A DNA stretch of 64,000 nucleotides from Lachnospiraceae bacterium (GTDB lineage: Bacteria; Bacillota; Clostridia; Lachnospirales; Lachnospiraceae), in the NCBI GenBank assembly GCA_017395635.1, contig JAFQOE010000041.1, forward strand, positions 16,702 through 80,701. The letters are read 5' to 3'. The translations under genes and the position numbers were made by a program. Below are positions 17,821 to 26,562 of the stretch, in pieces; the stretch's first letter is position 1, and each line of letters opens with the position of its first letter. Under the pieces are notes generated by a model. That model was not told the DNA's origin. It searched no databases and worked only from the letters and a program-made list of their open reading frames with translations.

Positions 17821-18720
17821 TCAATAAAAGTTTTCCCATAATTCTTCCATCTTTTCTTCCGTGACAAATCCAACAGAAGCTCCGTCAAAACCAATCTTAT
17901 AGGACGCAAATATTTGTGCTCTCATAAGGGCTTCATCCGCTTTCAAACCTTTTGCGTAATAATGTACAAAAGAACTGCATAATGCATCACCTGCACCCAC
18001 GGTATTAACCACATTACCAACCGTAACCGCCGGTAATTCGTAAAATCTTGCTTCTGATTTTACATACATAAGTGCCCCTTTATCTCCTCTTCCTAATATA
18101 ATAATATCATTTCCGTATGTATTCTCCAAAGTCATAATGAACTCTTTATAATCACCTTTGATATTTTCATCGCTTAAGAACAGGATATTCGCATACTGCA
18201 TAAAATCTCTGTTATACTCATCATTGATGTCCCCTAATACATGGACATCTGTAACAATGATCTTATTATCTGCTTTTGCTTTTCTTAATAAATCTCTGTT
18301 GAAATTTGCATTACATGCGATAACAATATCACAATCTTCATATAATTCTTTTCCATAATCCAAAGTCGCTTCTTGAACATCCTTAAGATCACAATATATT
18401 TGTCGCTTTCCGGTATCGTCATACAATACTGCTGAACTTGGTGTAGCCTTGAGATTATTTTTCACATATTCTGTTGATATATCTATGTTTGCTAATTCTT
18501 CCCTAATATATTTAGCGCTAAAATCATCACCCATCATAGACACAAATCTCACATCATCTCCCAATATTTTGAGGGCTTTTACCAAATTATATGCAACACC
18601 TGACACTCTTGTGTTTACCCCAAAAAATGGATAATCAATCGGAAAATATTCAATAGGAAATTGTTTAATCTTAATCGTTGTTTCTGTGTTAATTAATCCT
18701 GATACAAGAATTTTTTTCAT
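17821..18720 (-). CDS. PfkB/ribokinase-family carbohydrate or nucleoside kinase
   Basis: ATP-dependent kinase of the ribokinase fold; substrate unknown. 299 aa with the N-terminal substrate-binding region (SGLINTETTIKIKQFPIEYFP, given here only in part: GLINTE), a Gly-containing lid region near VRFVSMMGDD, and the catalytic anion-hole motif NTVGAGDALCSSF (about 247-259) with the base Asp. It follows the TrmB-type regulator by 18 bp on one transcript, which suggests regulation by the sugar it phosphorylates. Start ATG 18720. Confidence 0.88.
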   Translation of the reverse strand: MKKILVSGLINTETTIKIKQFPIEYFPIDYPFFGVNTRVSGVAYNLVKALKILGDDVRFVSMMGDDFSAKYIREELANIDISTEYVKNNLKATPSSAVLYDDTGKRQIYCDLKDVQEATLDYGKELYEDCDIVIACNANFNRDLLRKAKADNKIIVTDVHVLGDINDEYNRDFMQYANILFLSDENIKGDYKEFIMTLENTYGNDIIILGRGDKGALMYVKSEARFYELPAVTVGNVVNTVGAGDALCSSFVHYYAKGLKADEALMRAQIFASYKIGFDGASVGFVTEEKMEELWENFY

Positions 18721-18738
18721 AATACTTTACCTCTTTTC

Positions 18739-19539
18739 TTATTTTTTAATTTCCTGGCAACCTTTTGTTTCCTGATTCGTATTTAGTTGAATCTTATCGT
18801 AGATTTCTTTCCCAAAGATATTTCTAAGCTTTAACATATAGATATCGTTATGTATATGCTCTCTTACGACATCTTTCATAAGCTTATTGTTACTTATGGT
18901 TCCGCTCCAATTGCCTCTTGCATTGCCCGCGTCCGCTATCATTACTAAATTTTCATCTGCCACAATCATAATTCTGCTATCGGTATTTTCCGGTCTTCTT
19001 TCTCTTTCATGAGAATAAACTTCCACCTCCGGAATCGCCGAACAACTTGTAACAAAAGAAAAAACAATAATACGTACATTTCTCTCAATTGCGCTTCTGA
19101 ATGTATCTTCAAAAACGTCCAACTCAACATCGGTATTGATAAATACTTCTTTCTCCGCATTATCTATAATATACTTCATCTTGCCAATAATGTTGTCATA
19201 CCCTTTAATGATTGCACTTTTCTCCTCATATCTGGTTTCGAGATAACCTTTCAGTCCATCTTTGGCATTCGAAATATTTTTCTTATAATCTGACTCAACC
19301 TTATTCAAAAGCACTTCCGGTTCTTTCGCGATATACATTACTGTATCTTCCGGAATCACTTCCACCATACCTTTATCCACCATATGTTCTAAAGCATTGT
19401 ATATAGATGACCTGGAAATATCGACCTTTTTAGCAATCTGATAAGGTGACATCGTACCATTATCTAACAGTATGAGATATATATTAACTTCGAGTGCAGA
19501 AAAACCTAATCCTTCAAGGCTTTTTCTTATTGTTTCCAT
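18739..19539 (-). CDS. TrmB-family transcriptional regulator
   Basis: Sugar-responsive DNA-binding regulator. Residues 1-75 form a winged helix (GTMSPYQIAKKVDISRSSIYNALEHM region, with ISRSSIYNAL as recognition helix). A coiled segment follows, then a PLD-like effector domain of the TrmB type (about 110-245) with FINTDVELDVFEDTFRSAI. 266 aa is typical. It leads the operon with the PfkB-like kinase, from a near-consensus promoter at 19589-19617, and may control itself and the kinase. Start ATG 19539 follows GGGAGG. Confidence 0.85.
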   Translation of the reverse strand: METIRKSLEGLGFSALEVNIYLILLDNGTMSPYQIAKKVDISRSSIYNALEHMVDKGMVEVIPEDTVMYIAKEPEVLLNKVESDYKKNISNAKDGLKGYLETRYEEKSAIIKGYDNIIGKMKYIIDNAEKEVFINTDVELDVFEDTFRSAIERNVRIIVFSFVTSCSAIPEVEVYSHERERRPENTDSRIMIVADENLVMIADAGNARGNWSGTISNNKLMKDVVREHIHNDIYMLKLRNIFGKEIYDKIQLNTNQETKGCQEIKK

Positions 19540-19588
19540 ACTAACCTCCCTTTAATATAGACTTTCAATGCGTTGTTCATTTTATACA

Positions 19589-19617
19589 ACTATATCGTGA
19601 TTATATTATATTGTCAA
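19589..19617 (-). promoter_or_regulatory. sigma-A promoter of the trmB-pfkB-GNAT operon
   Basis: Minus strand TTGACA, exactly 17 bp, TATAGT; about 45-50 bases from predicted start of transcription to ATG 19539. Confidence 0.75.
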
Positions 19618-19641
19618 TCTATGCATTATAAATTTGGGCAC

Positions 19642-19680
19642 AAAAACACCTCACCAAAATCTATACGATTCTGGTGAGGT
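19642..19680 (-). terminator. intrinsic terminator downstream of spoIVA
   Basis: A 14-bp stem acctcaccaaaatc/gattctggtgaggt with a 5-nt loop and one G-U pair, then GTTTTTG on the minus strand. It lies 175 bp after the spoIVA stop; the solitary 99-bp repeat copy occupies the space between. Confidence 0.85.
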
Positions 19681-19753
19681 AAATATCTCTGAAATCATTT
19701 TCAACACATATAACTTTAATTTAGTATATAGCTTCGCCAAACTGAATTTCTAT

Positions 19754-19852
19754 AAATCTTATGTCCGAAGAACTCAACAAATTTCATAATATATTTTTAT
19801 GAGTGTTATACACATATAGTAGGATTTTCACGTCCATTTTGAAAGTCAGGGA
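19754..19852. repeat. 99-bp direct repeat, copy 2 (solitary right arm)
   Basis: Same length as 17079-17177 with four substitutions, same orientation, 2,675 bp away. It ends three bases beyond the spoIVA stop codon. The left arm and the folded core are missing here. Confidence 0.9.
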
Positions 19853-19855
19853 GTG

Positions 19856-21331
19856 TTATATGATAATAAACACCATTCCTCCGTTACTGTCATTAATAAT
19901 CTTTTCCATCGTATCCTGTAGGCGAATCTGGGAGTCGTCATTTATTTTATTAGACTTAGATATCAACCCATCCTCCACCATTTGTTCTACTGTCTTGCCA
20001 AAAATATTGATTTTCCACAAAGTTTCTGGGGATGTCTTCATCTGTTCTTTCATATTTACAAGAAAATCCTTGGCCTGTTCTTCTGTACCGACGATTGGCG
20101 CAATTTCAGTAGACACATTTGCCTTAATAAAATGAAGCGATGGTGCATTTGCCTTAATCTTAATGCCATATTTATTACCATGCTTTATCAATTCGGGCTC
20201 TTCTAATGTAATATTTTCTTTACTTGGCATGACCAAACCATATCCTTTCATCTGAACGCTCTGCATAGCATCCGCAACATGTTCATATTCCTTTCTTCGT
20301 TCGGCGACATCTTTTAGCATAGTAAGAAAATCATATTCATTTTCAACTTTTGCTCCAAACAAATTGGAGAGCATATCATAATAATAGTTTTCCGGAATCT
20401 GTATATTGATATCTGCAGTTCCATCTTTCATATTCAATTTTGCAACACTCGCATCACTTATATACTCATTTTCTGTAATCGGCAAATTATATATATTTTT
20501 CATTCCTTCACATCCTGAAAGAATCTGTTTTGCATATTCTAATATAGCGCATTTAATCGGATGATTCATTTCTAAGGTTTCTGCCCATTTTGGTATGTAA
20601 AAATTAATCTGATTTAACGGAAATTCCAATAAAATATTCTTCAAGATATCAATAATGTCATTTCCCCGTAACTGATCACAATTGACAGGCAACACTTTTA
20701 CGCCATATTGCATTGTTAATTCTTCTGCTAAATCTTGCACCTCTCTGCTGGATGGCTTTACACTGTTCAAAATCACAATAAATGGTTTTCCAAGTGCTTT
20801 CATTTCATCTACTAACATCTTTTCTACCGGATAAAAATCTGCCCTTTCAATCTCTCCATAAGAACCATCACCTGTTACAATCACACCAATCGTTGCATGA
20901 TCTGTCATAACCTTTTTCGTACCAATATGAGCAGCTTTCGTAAATGGAATCTCATACTCATACCATGGCGTTTTTACCAATCGCTCTTTTTCCTCTTCCA
21001 TATGTCCTACTGCACTATCTACCATATAACCAACACAATCCACTAGTCTCACATTTATATCTGTTTCTTTATTCAACGAGATTTTTGCAGCCTGCTTTGG
21101 AATAAATTTAGGTTCGGTTGTTGTAATCATTCTACCGGAACCACTTTGTGGTAACTCATCGATAGTTCGCTCTTTTTCCGCACCTTCCTTCATTTCCGGT
21201 AAAACCAATGTTTCCATAAAACGCTTTATAAAGGTTGACTTACCGGTTCTTACCGGTCCCACCACACCAATATACATATCGCCACCGGTACGTTCTTTTA
21301 TATCTTGATAGACATCAAACTGCTCTTTCAT
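19856..21331 (-). CDS. spoIVA: stage IV sporulation protein A
   Basis: ATPase that polymerises on the outer forespore membrane as the base layer of the spore coat. 491 aa, equal to the Bacillus protein. N-terminus YQDIKERTGGDMYIGVVGPV leads into Walker A GPVRTGKST (about 25-33), then LVDCVGYMVDSAVGH as a Walker B/TRAFAC-like region. The tail ends in a hydrophobic MVFIII like the essential end of SpoIVA. Start ATG 21331 follows AAGGAGG. Expected control is by sigma-E; no convincing sigma-E site was found by eye. Shows the organism belongs to a spore-forming lineage. Confidence 0.97.
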   Translation of the reverse strand: MKEQFDVYQDIKERTGGDMYIGVVGPVRTGKSTFIKRFMETLVLPEMKEGAEKERTIDELPQSGSGRMITTTEPKFIPKQAAKISLNKETDINVRLVDCVGYMVDSAVGHMEEEKERLVKTPWYEYEIPFTKAAHIGTKKVMTDHATIGVIVTGDGSYGEIERADFYPVEKMLVDEMKALGKPFIVILNSVKPSSREVQDLAEELTMQYGVKVLPVNCDQLRGNDIIDILKNILLEFPLNQINFYIPKWAETLEMNHPIKCAILEYAKQILSGCEGMKNIYNLPITENEYISDASVAKLNMKDGTADINIQIPENYYYDMLSNLFGAKVENEYDFLTMLKDVAERRKEYEHVADAMQSVQMKGYGLVMPSKENITLEEPELIKHGNKYGIKIKANAPSLHFIKANVSTEIAPIVGTEEQAKDFLVNMKEQMKTSPETLWKINIFGKTVEQMVEDGLISKSNKINDDSQIRLQDTMEKIINDSNGGMVFIII

Positions 21332-21415
21332 ATAATCCTCCTTATAATATACCTAGTATCATAGTTATTCTAAAGAGAATATATGCACCGAACACTTTAA
21401 ATATACCCATATATC

Positions 21416-21448
21416 TAAAAAAAGGATTCCAATATTACTTGAAATCCT
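21416..21448 (-). terminator. intrinsic terminator after gpsA
   Basis: Stem aggatt/aatcct with inner caa/ttg pairs, followed by seven T on the minus strand; about 70 bp after the gpsA stop. It isolates der-plsY-gpsA from spoIVA. Confidence 0.75.
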
Positions 21449-21516
21449 CTTCTGCTTTATACATATTTAACACGATATTCTTTTAATATGATTACAGTAT
21501 TTCACAAATAAATGCA

Positions 21517-22524
21517 TTACCATTCCAATTTCTCTGACTCTGATGTGCGATCACGCATTAACAATTTCACGGAAACTTCTCTGACATCTGCATCTTCAAA
21601 TAACACAGCATTAACAGCTTCGACGATTGGCATAGATACGCCATACTTCTTACCAAGAGCTAATGCAGCCTTCGCAGAATATACGCCTTCCACTACCATC
21701 TTAACTTCATCCATCGCTTCCTGATAAGTTTTTCCTTGTCCCAACAAGAAACCGGCATTACGATTTCTGGAATGCTTTGAAGTACAAGTGACTATTAAAT
21801 CACCAATACCGGAAAGACCTGCAAGCGTTTCAATATGACCACCCATAGCGATTACCAAACGACTTATTTCTGCAATACCTCTTGTCATAAGAGCGGCTTT
21901 CGTATTGTCACCAAAACCAAGACCATCAATTGCACCTGCAGCCAAAGCAATTACATTCTTTAATGAACCACCCAATTCAATACCTATTACATCCGGACTT
22001 GTATATACACGGAATACCTCATTCATAAATGTATCCTGAACCACCTCAGCTACTTCTTTGTTTTTGGAACCAGCCACAACTGTTGTTGGGATTTTTCTTC
22101 CAACTTCTTCTGCATGACTCGGACCCGAAAGAATGGCAACCTGCGCCTGTGGACACTCTTCTTTAATAATCTCTGTCATTGTTTTATATGTATGATCTTC
22201 AATTCCCTTTGCAACATCTACAACAATCGCTCCGTTTTTCACAAAAGGAGCTGCACTCTTCATAGTTGAACGAACAAATGGAGATGGAACTGCACACACT
22301 ATAAGTTCTGCATCCCCTAAAGCTAGCTCTAAATCAGTAGTAAATTCAATCGTATTTGGAAGAATGACACCTGGCAACTTATCTCTTTGCTCTCTGTAAT
22401 CCTTTAACATTAACACCTCTTCCGGATCAATGGACCAGACAATAACATCATGACCATTATTTGCTAAAACAATCGACAATGCAGTCCCCCAACTGCCTGC
22501 ACCTAACACACAAACTTTCTTCAT
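21517..22524 (-). CDS. gpsA: NAD(P)-dependent glycerol-3-phosphate dehydrogenase
   Basis: Reduces dihydroxyacetone phosphate to sn-glycerol 3-phosphate for phospholipid synthesis. Rossmann motif VCVLGAGSWGTALSIVLANN (residues 4-23), then LSGPSHAEEV, the catalytic Lys in ELGGSLKNVIALAAG, and the C-terminal GLSGIGDLIVTCTSKHSRNR, shown in part. 335 aa is typical. It follows plsY, whose product acylates the glycerol 3-phosphate made here, so the two are functionally as well as physically linked. Start ATG 22524 follows GGAGG. Confidence 0.97.
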   Translation of the reverse strand: MKKVCVLGAGSWGTALSIVLANNGHDVIVWSIDPEEVLMLKDYREQRDKLPGVILPNTIEFTTDLELALGDAELIVCAVPSPFVRSTMKSAAPFVKNGAIVVDVAKGIEDHTYKTMTEIIKEECPQAQVAILSGPSHAEEVGRKIPTTVVAGSKNKEVAEVVQDTFMNEVFRVYTSPDVIGIELGGSLKNVIALAAGAIDGLGFGDNTKAALMTRGIAEISRLVIAMGGHIETLAGLSGIGDLIVTCTSKHSRNRNAGFLLGQGKTYQEAMDEVKMVVEGVYSAKAALALGKKYGVSMPIVEAVNAVLFEDADVREVSVKLLMRDRTSESEKLEW

Positions 22525-22581
22525 AACAAACCTCCTTCAATCCATATTGTATATTTATGTTATAAATGTAACTATCAAAAC

Positions 22582-23274
22582 TTATTTGCTTTCCTGCTCA
22601 ACTTCCGGTTTCTTCGAAAAAATCTTATTTTCCTCACCGTGTACAAGACGAACAATATTGGCTTTGTGACGTTCGAAAGCTAATGCCGCAAACAAAAACA
22701 ATATAATATAGCTTTCTATCAAATCATTACCATTATAAGCTGTGTCTGTAATTGGATTCATAATATTACCTGTCATTCCAAGTGTAACAAAGCTTGCAAA
22801 TAGTAATGTAACCACAATCAATGAGCCTAATGAAACATAACGTGTGATTACAACACAAATAACAAATGATAACAAACAGATTAACCATAATCTCCAATCT
22901 AAAGTACCAAAGATTACACCAGCTGTTGCCGCAATCCCCTTGCCACCCTTAAAATTCATATAAAATGGGAAATTGTGTCCTAATACAACACCAAGTCCGC
23001 CCCAAAGAATCATAGGATAAAGAATCTCAGGAAAGAACATTGTTCCAATGACTCTTGCAAGAATACATACAATTCCAGCCTTAAAAAAATCACCAAGCAA
23101 TACAATTAAGCCAGCTTTCTTGCCGAGAACACGCAATGCATTCGTAGTTCCTGAATTACCACTTCCATGTTCTCTGATATCAATTCCATGCATTTTACCA
23201 TATATAAATGCTGTCTGTATCATTCCAAAACAATATCCAATCACAATACAAAGTACTCTTACTAAGATTTCCAT
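22582..23274 (-). CDS. plsY: acyl-phosphate:glycerol-3-phosphate acyltransferase
   Basis: Membrane enzyme that makes lysophosphatidic acid from acyl phosphate and glycerol 3-phosphate. Conserved loops GSGNSGTTNALRVLGKKAG (about 37-55) and GHNFPFYMNFKGGKGIAATA are intact; several membrane helices span the rest. 230 aa is slightly long because of a charged C-terminal tail (KKPEVEQESK). Start ATG 23274, nine bases after the der stop, has a weak AAAGG site, suggesting translational coupling to der. Confidence 0.96.
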   Translation of the reverse strand: MEILVRVLCIVIGYCFGMIQTAFIYGKMHGIDIREHGSGNSGTTNALRVLGKKAGLIVLLGDFFKAGIVCILARVIGTMFFPEILYPMILWGGLGVVLGHNFPFYMNFKGGKGIAATAGVIFGTLDWRLWLICLLSFVICVVITRYVSLGSLIVVTLLFASFVTLGMTGNIMNPITDTAYNGNDLIESYIILFLFAALAFERHKANIVRLVHGEENKIFSKKPEVEQESK

Positions 23275-23283
23275 ATTTTAATA

Positions 23284-24609
23284 TCAACCTTTCTCTTTTC
23301 TTTCGCGATAAATAAATCTAAGAGGAGTTCCCTTAAATCCGAATGCATCTCTCATTCGATTCTCAATATATCTCGTATAAGAAAAATGTGTCAAATTCTT
23401 GTCATTTACAAAGATAACAAAAGTAGGTGGTTTCACTGCAACCTCTGTCATATAGTAAAGACGAAGTTTCTTACCTTTATCAGATGGTGGTTCCTGCATA
23501 GCAACTGCTTCTGTCAAAATTTCATTCAGAACACCGGTGCTAATACGCAACGCATGATTGTCAATAACCATATCAATCATATCAAAAAGTTTTGGAAGAC
23601 GTTGTCCTGTCTTGGCTGAAATAAACATTACTTCAGCATATGGCATGAAAGATAATATTCTACGAACCTCTTCCTCGAACTTATAGACTGTCTTATCATT
23701 CTTTTCGATTGCATCCCACTTATTCACAGCAATAATCATACCTTTACCACGTTCATGAGCAATACCTGCAATCTTAGCATCCTGCTCTGTTACGCCTTCT
23801 GTAGCATCAATTACAAGCACACAGACATCTGCACGCTCTACCGCAGAAACGGTACGAATAATAGAAAAACGTTCAATTTCCTCATGTATCTTGCTCTTGC
23901 GGCGAAGTCCTGCTGTATCAATAAATACATACTCTCTGTCATTACGAATAACCGGTGTATCAATCGCATCACGAGTAGTTCCAGCAATATTAGATACAAT
24001 TACACGTTCCTCTCCCAAAAGCTTATTGATAATGGAACTCTTTCCAACATTTGGCTTACCTATAATTGCAATTTTCGGTCTGTCATCCTCTTCATCACCA
24101 CGTGCTTCCATGTCAAAATGAGAAACTACCTCATCTAACATATCTCCAAGTCCAAGCTGAGAGGCTGCTGAAACCGGAAACGGATCACCCAATCCGAGAT
24201 TATAGAACTCATATACATCCGGCATAAACTTATCAAAATTATCAACCTTATTCACAACCAACACAACCGGCTTATGGGAACGTCTAAGCATATCTGCTAC
24301 CTTATGATCTGCATCCACCAAACCTTGGCGAACATCAACAATAAACATAATAACATCTGCTGTATCAATTGCAATCTGTGCCTGTGCACGCATACTCTTA
24401 ATAATAATATCCTGACTTTCCGGTTCAATACCTCCGGTATCAATCATTGTAAAATTATAATCCAGCCAGTTTACATCCGCATAAATACGGTCTCTTGTAA
24501 CACCAGGTGTATCCTTTACAATTGAAATTTTTGATCCGGCTAACACATTAAATAATGTGGATTTACCTACATTGGGTCTTCCTACAATCGCAACAATCGG
24601 CTTACTCAT
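23284..24609 (-). CDS. der: ribosome-assembly GTPase Der (EngA)
   Basis: Double GTPase needed for 50S subunit maturation. Two G domains in tandem: [16 protein letters not shown] and NKVD in the first (about 9-120), [17 protein letters not shown] and NKWD in the second (about 185-300), then a KH-like C-terminal domain. 441 aa from ATG 24609, chosen because AAGGAGG stands just before it; the upstream in-frame ATG adds seven unlikely residues. First gene of der-plsY-gpsA. Confidence 0.97.
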   Translation of the reverse strand: MSKPIVAIVGRPNVGKSTLFNVLAGSKISIVKDTPGVTRDRIYADVNWLDYNFTMIDTGGIEPESQDIIIKSMRAQAQIAIDTADVIMFIVDVRQGLVDADHKVADMLRRSHKPVVLVVNKVDNFDKFMPDVYEFYNLGLGDPFPVSAASQLGLGDMLDEVVSHFDMEARGDEEDDRPKIAIIGKPNVGKSSIINKLLGEERVIVSNIAGTTRDAIDTPVIRNDREYVFIDTAGLRRKSKIHEEIERFSIIRTVSAVERADVCVLVIDATEGVTEQDAKIAGIAHERGKGMIIAVNKWDAIEKNDKTVYKFEEEVRRILSFMPYAEVMFISAKTGQRLPKLFDMIDMVIDNHALRISTGVLNEILTEAVAMQEPPSDKGKKLRLYYMTEVAVKPPTFVIFVNDKNLTHFSYTRYIENRMRDAFGFKGTPLRFIYRERKEKG

Positions 24610-24660
24610 TGTCATCCTCCTTTTCATCAAAGCAAAGACGATTTATACAACTCTTTATAG

Positions 24661-24689
24661 AATAATGTCTTTTAACTAATATTTGTCAA
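24661..24689 (-). promoter_or_regulatory. candidate promoter of der-plsY-gpsA
   Basis: Perfect -35 TTGACA on the minus strand, 17 bp, then a poor -10 (ATTATT). Position, 50-80 bp before the der start, is right. Confidence 0.4.
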
Positions 24690-24833
24690 CAACTCTCCAT
24701 AGTTTACAATAGCAAAATGTTTTTGTAAACATACATTTTTACTAAATTAACATAAAATATATCTATATATAACAGCACTTTTATCCTTTTGATTCTAATA
24801 TCTTAGTAGTGTCGCATGAATATCACTGAACCA

Positions 24834-25685
24834 CTACTCCTTTAACATCATTACACCTGCAAGATTGCCACGCATACCGTTACTGGCACGATGCGAGAAT
24901 AGAAATTCCGGATTACAACAAGTACAAATATCCGTAATATCCAAATGTTCTTTGGTTATACCTGCTTCTAACAAAGTAATTTCACATGCTTTATGAAGAT
25001 TCAATTGATACTTTCCATTCTCTTTCTTATACAAAAGCTCGTCACCGTATTTATCACCAAACACATCAAGAAAACGCAGTGCAACATCCTCACTAACCTC
25101 ATAACACTTCTGACAGATAGATGGTGCAATTGCACACACAATATCCTTTGGATTTGAATGATATTCCTCTTTCATATAAGAAATCATTTTGGCACCAATT
25201 CGTTCTACTGTACCCTTCCAGCCGGAATGTGCCATCGCAATCACCTTTTTCATTGGATCATAGAAAAACAATGGGACACAATCCGCATAAAATGTAATTA
25301 AAGGTATTCCCGGTTCATCAGTTACTAATCCATCTATTTCCAGAATATCACTTTCCCTTGTAATGCCTTTACCACAATCCTCTTTGGTTACTTTATGAAA
25401 GTTTGTCAAATGCACCTGATTCGAAAAGACTAATTGTGTTTCATCATATTCTAATGCATTTGCGAATCGTCGATGATTCTCCAAAACATTCTCTCTTTCA
25501 TCCCCTCTTGTAAAACTGAGATTCATGGACCCTAAATGATTCTTCGAAATACCACCTAATCTGGTAGAAAAACCATGCATTAAATCTTCACTATATTGCG
25601 ATAACTTTTGGAAAGTAATATAGGTTACATTATCTTTCTCATTTATCTCACAAGTTTTTGTATCATTTATATATGTTAATTGCAT
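24834..25685 (-). CDS. pgeF: multicopper-oxidase-like purine nucleoside phosphorylase / PgeF family
   Basis: YfiH/YlmD-type laccase-domain protein; members have been described as adenosine phosphorylase/deaminase and as peptidoglycan editing factor. Motifs are HGFSTRLGGIS (about 37-47), YADCVPLFFYDP, MAHSGWKGTVERIG with metal His, CAIAPSICQKCYEV and TDICTCCNPEFLFSHRAS. 283 aa from ATG 25685, preferred over a TTG frame because GGAGAATAG precedes it. It follows yraN by about 100 bp. Confidence 0.92.
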   Translation of the reverse strand: MQLTYINDTKTCEINEKDNVTYITFQKLSQYSEDLMHGFSTRLGGISKNHLGSMNLSFTRGDERENVLENHRRFANALEYDETQLVFSNQVHLTNFHKVTKEDCGKGITRESDILEIDGLVTDEPGIPLITFYADCVPLFFYDPMKKVIAMAHSGWKGTVERIGAKMISYMKEEYHSNPKDIVCAIAPSICQKCYEVSEDVALRFLDVFGDKYGDELLYKKENGKYQLNLHKACEITLLEAGITKEHLDITDICTCCNPEFLFSHRASNGMRGNLAGVMMLKE

Positions 25686-25787
25686 CTTTCTATTCTCCAA
25701 TTTCCTAATATCTCTTTACCGGCCCGTATTTATTCAAAACAAGGTAACTTCATCAGAATCATACCAAAAAACATTGATTCATATGCG

Positions 25788-26153
25788 CTATACAACGAAA
25801 TCAAATGCATTCTTATAATATGCAATCTTATTATCCAAAACGGCTGCCACATCAAAACGCACCGGTGTAAATTCATCCAAATTATGACTATACAGGTAAT
25901 ACTTCGTTGCTTGACTAATTCTTTTTTGTTTGGCATAGCCTACTGCTTCTTGCGGTGTTCCATACCGAATACTATTGCGATATTTGACTTCTATAAAAAC
26001 ATAATATATACCATCTTTTGCAATAATATCCACTTCACCTTGTTTGCATCGGTAATTCATCTCAAGAATTACAAATCCATGTGCTGTTAAATATTCTCTT
26101 ACTAATTGTTCAACCTGTGCGCCTAATTTGCGTTTATTATTTTCTTTAATCAT
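25788..26153 (-). CDS. yraN: UPF0102 (YraN) family endonuclease-like protein
   Basis: Small Holliday-junction-resolvase-fold protein of unclear function. 121 aa with the family core: LGAQVEQLVREYLTAHGF (about 10-27), NYRCKQGEVDIIAKD and the FIEVKYR catalytic-like triad of Glu, Asp and Glu-x-Lys. It follows rnhB, the FliK-like gene and the FlhB-C-like gene in the order seen in many clostridia. Start at ATG 26153; the ribosome site is distant. Confidence 0.93.
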   Translation of the reverse strand: MIKENNKRKLGAQVEQLVREYLTAHGFVILEMNYRCKQGEVDIIAKDGIYYVFIEVKYRNSIRYGTPQEAVGYAKQKRISQATKYYLYSHNLDEFTPVRFDVAAVLDNKIAYYKNAFDFVV

Positions 26154-26242
26154 TAAAGTAAATAATACCTTCTTTCTTACTTACTTAGTTAGTATAAACA
26201 CTAGTATACTGACTCTTTCTTCACTCACAACATCTTGCAATA

Positions 26243-26530
26243 CTATTTTCGAAGCTTACTCTTAATCTTATCCATACGATCTACATACACTAAAATTTCA
26301 GCTACAACACCGTATAACTCCGGTGGTATCATATCACCGATTTCTAACTTTAACAAAGTATCCGTCAAACTTTCATCCTTGTATGTAGCAACATCTGCTT
26401 CTTTCGCCTTTTCAATAATACGTTCTGCAATAACACCTTGTCCGGATGCAACAACCTGTGGTGCAGAATTATTAGGATCGTATGTCAACGCAACTGCTTT
26501 TTTCTTTTTTTCAGATTTGTCGTACGCCAC
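26243..26530 (-). CDS. FlhB C-terminal-like type III export protein (YlqH)
   Basis: 95-aa homologue of the cytoplasmic domain of the flagellar export switch FlhB, without the membrane part. The stretch VALTYDPNNSAPQVVASG (about 13-30) replaces the FlhB autocleavage region; the NPTH motif itself is absent, so self-cleavage is not expected. VIAERIIEKAKEADV and IPPELYGVVAEILVYV fit the FlhB fold. Start is GTG 26530 behind AAAAGGAGG. It follows the FliK-like gene by 32 bp, as with Bacillus ylqG-ylqH. Confidence 0.85.
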   Translation of the reverse strand: MAYDKSEKKKKAVALTYDPNNSAPQVVASGQGVIAERIIEKAKEADVATYKDESLTDTLLKLEIGDMIPPELYGVVAEILVYVDRMDKIKSKLRK

Positions 26531-26562
26531 AGTGTTCCCTCCTTTTCATAACTAAGCATATA

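Noticed and set aside
21332..21420. Possible sigma-E promoter before spoIVA
   Set aside because: A gcatatat-like -35 and gatacta-like -10 are present, but the spacing is about 17 bp instead of 14-15, so it was not annotated.
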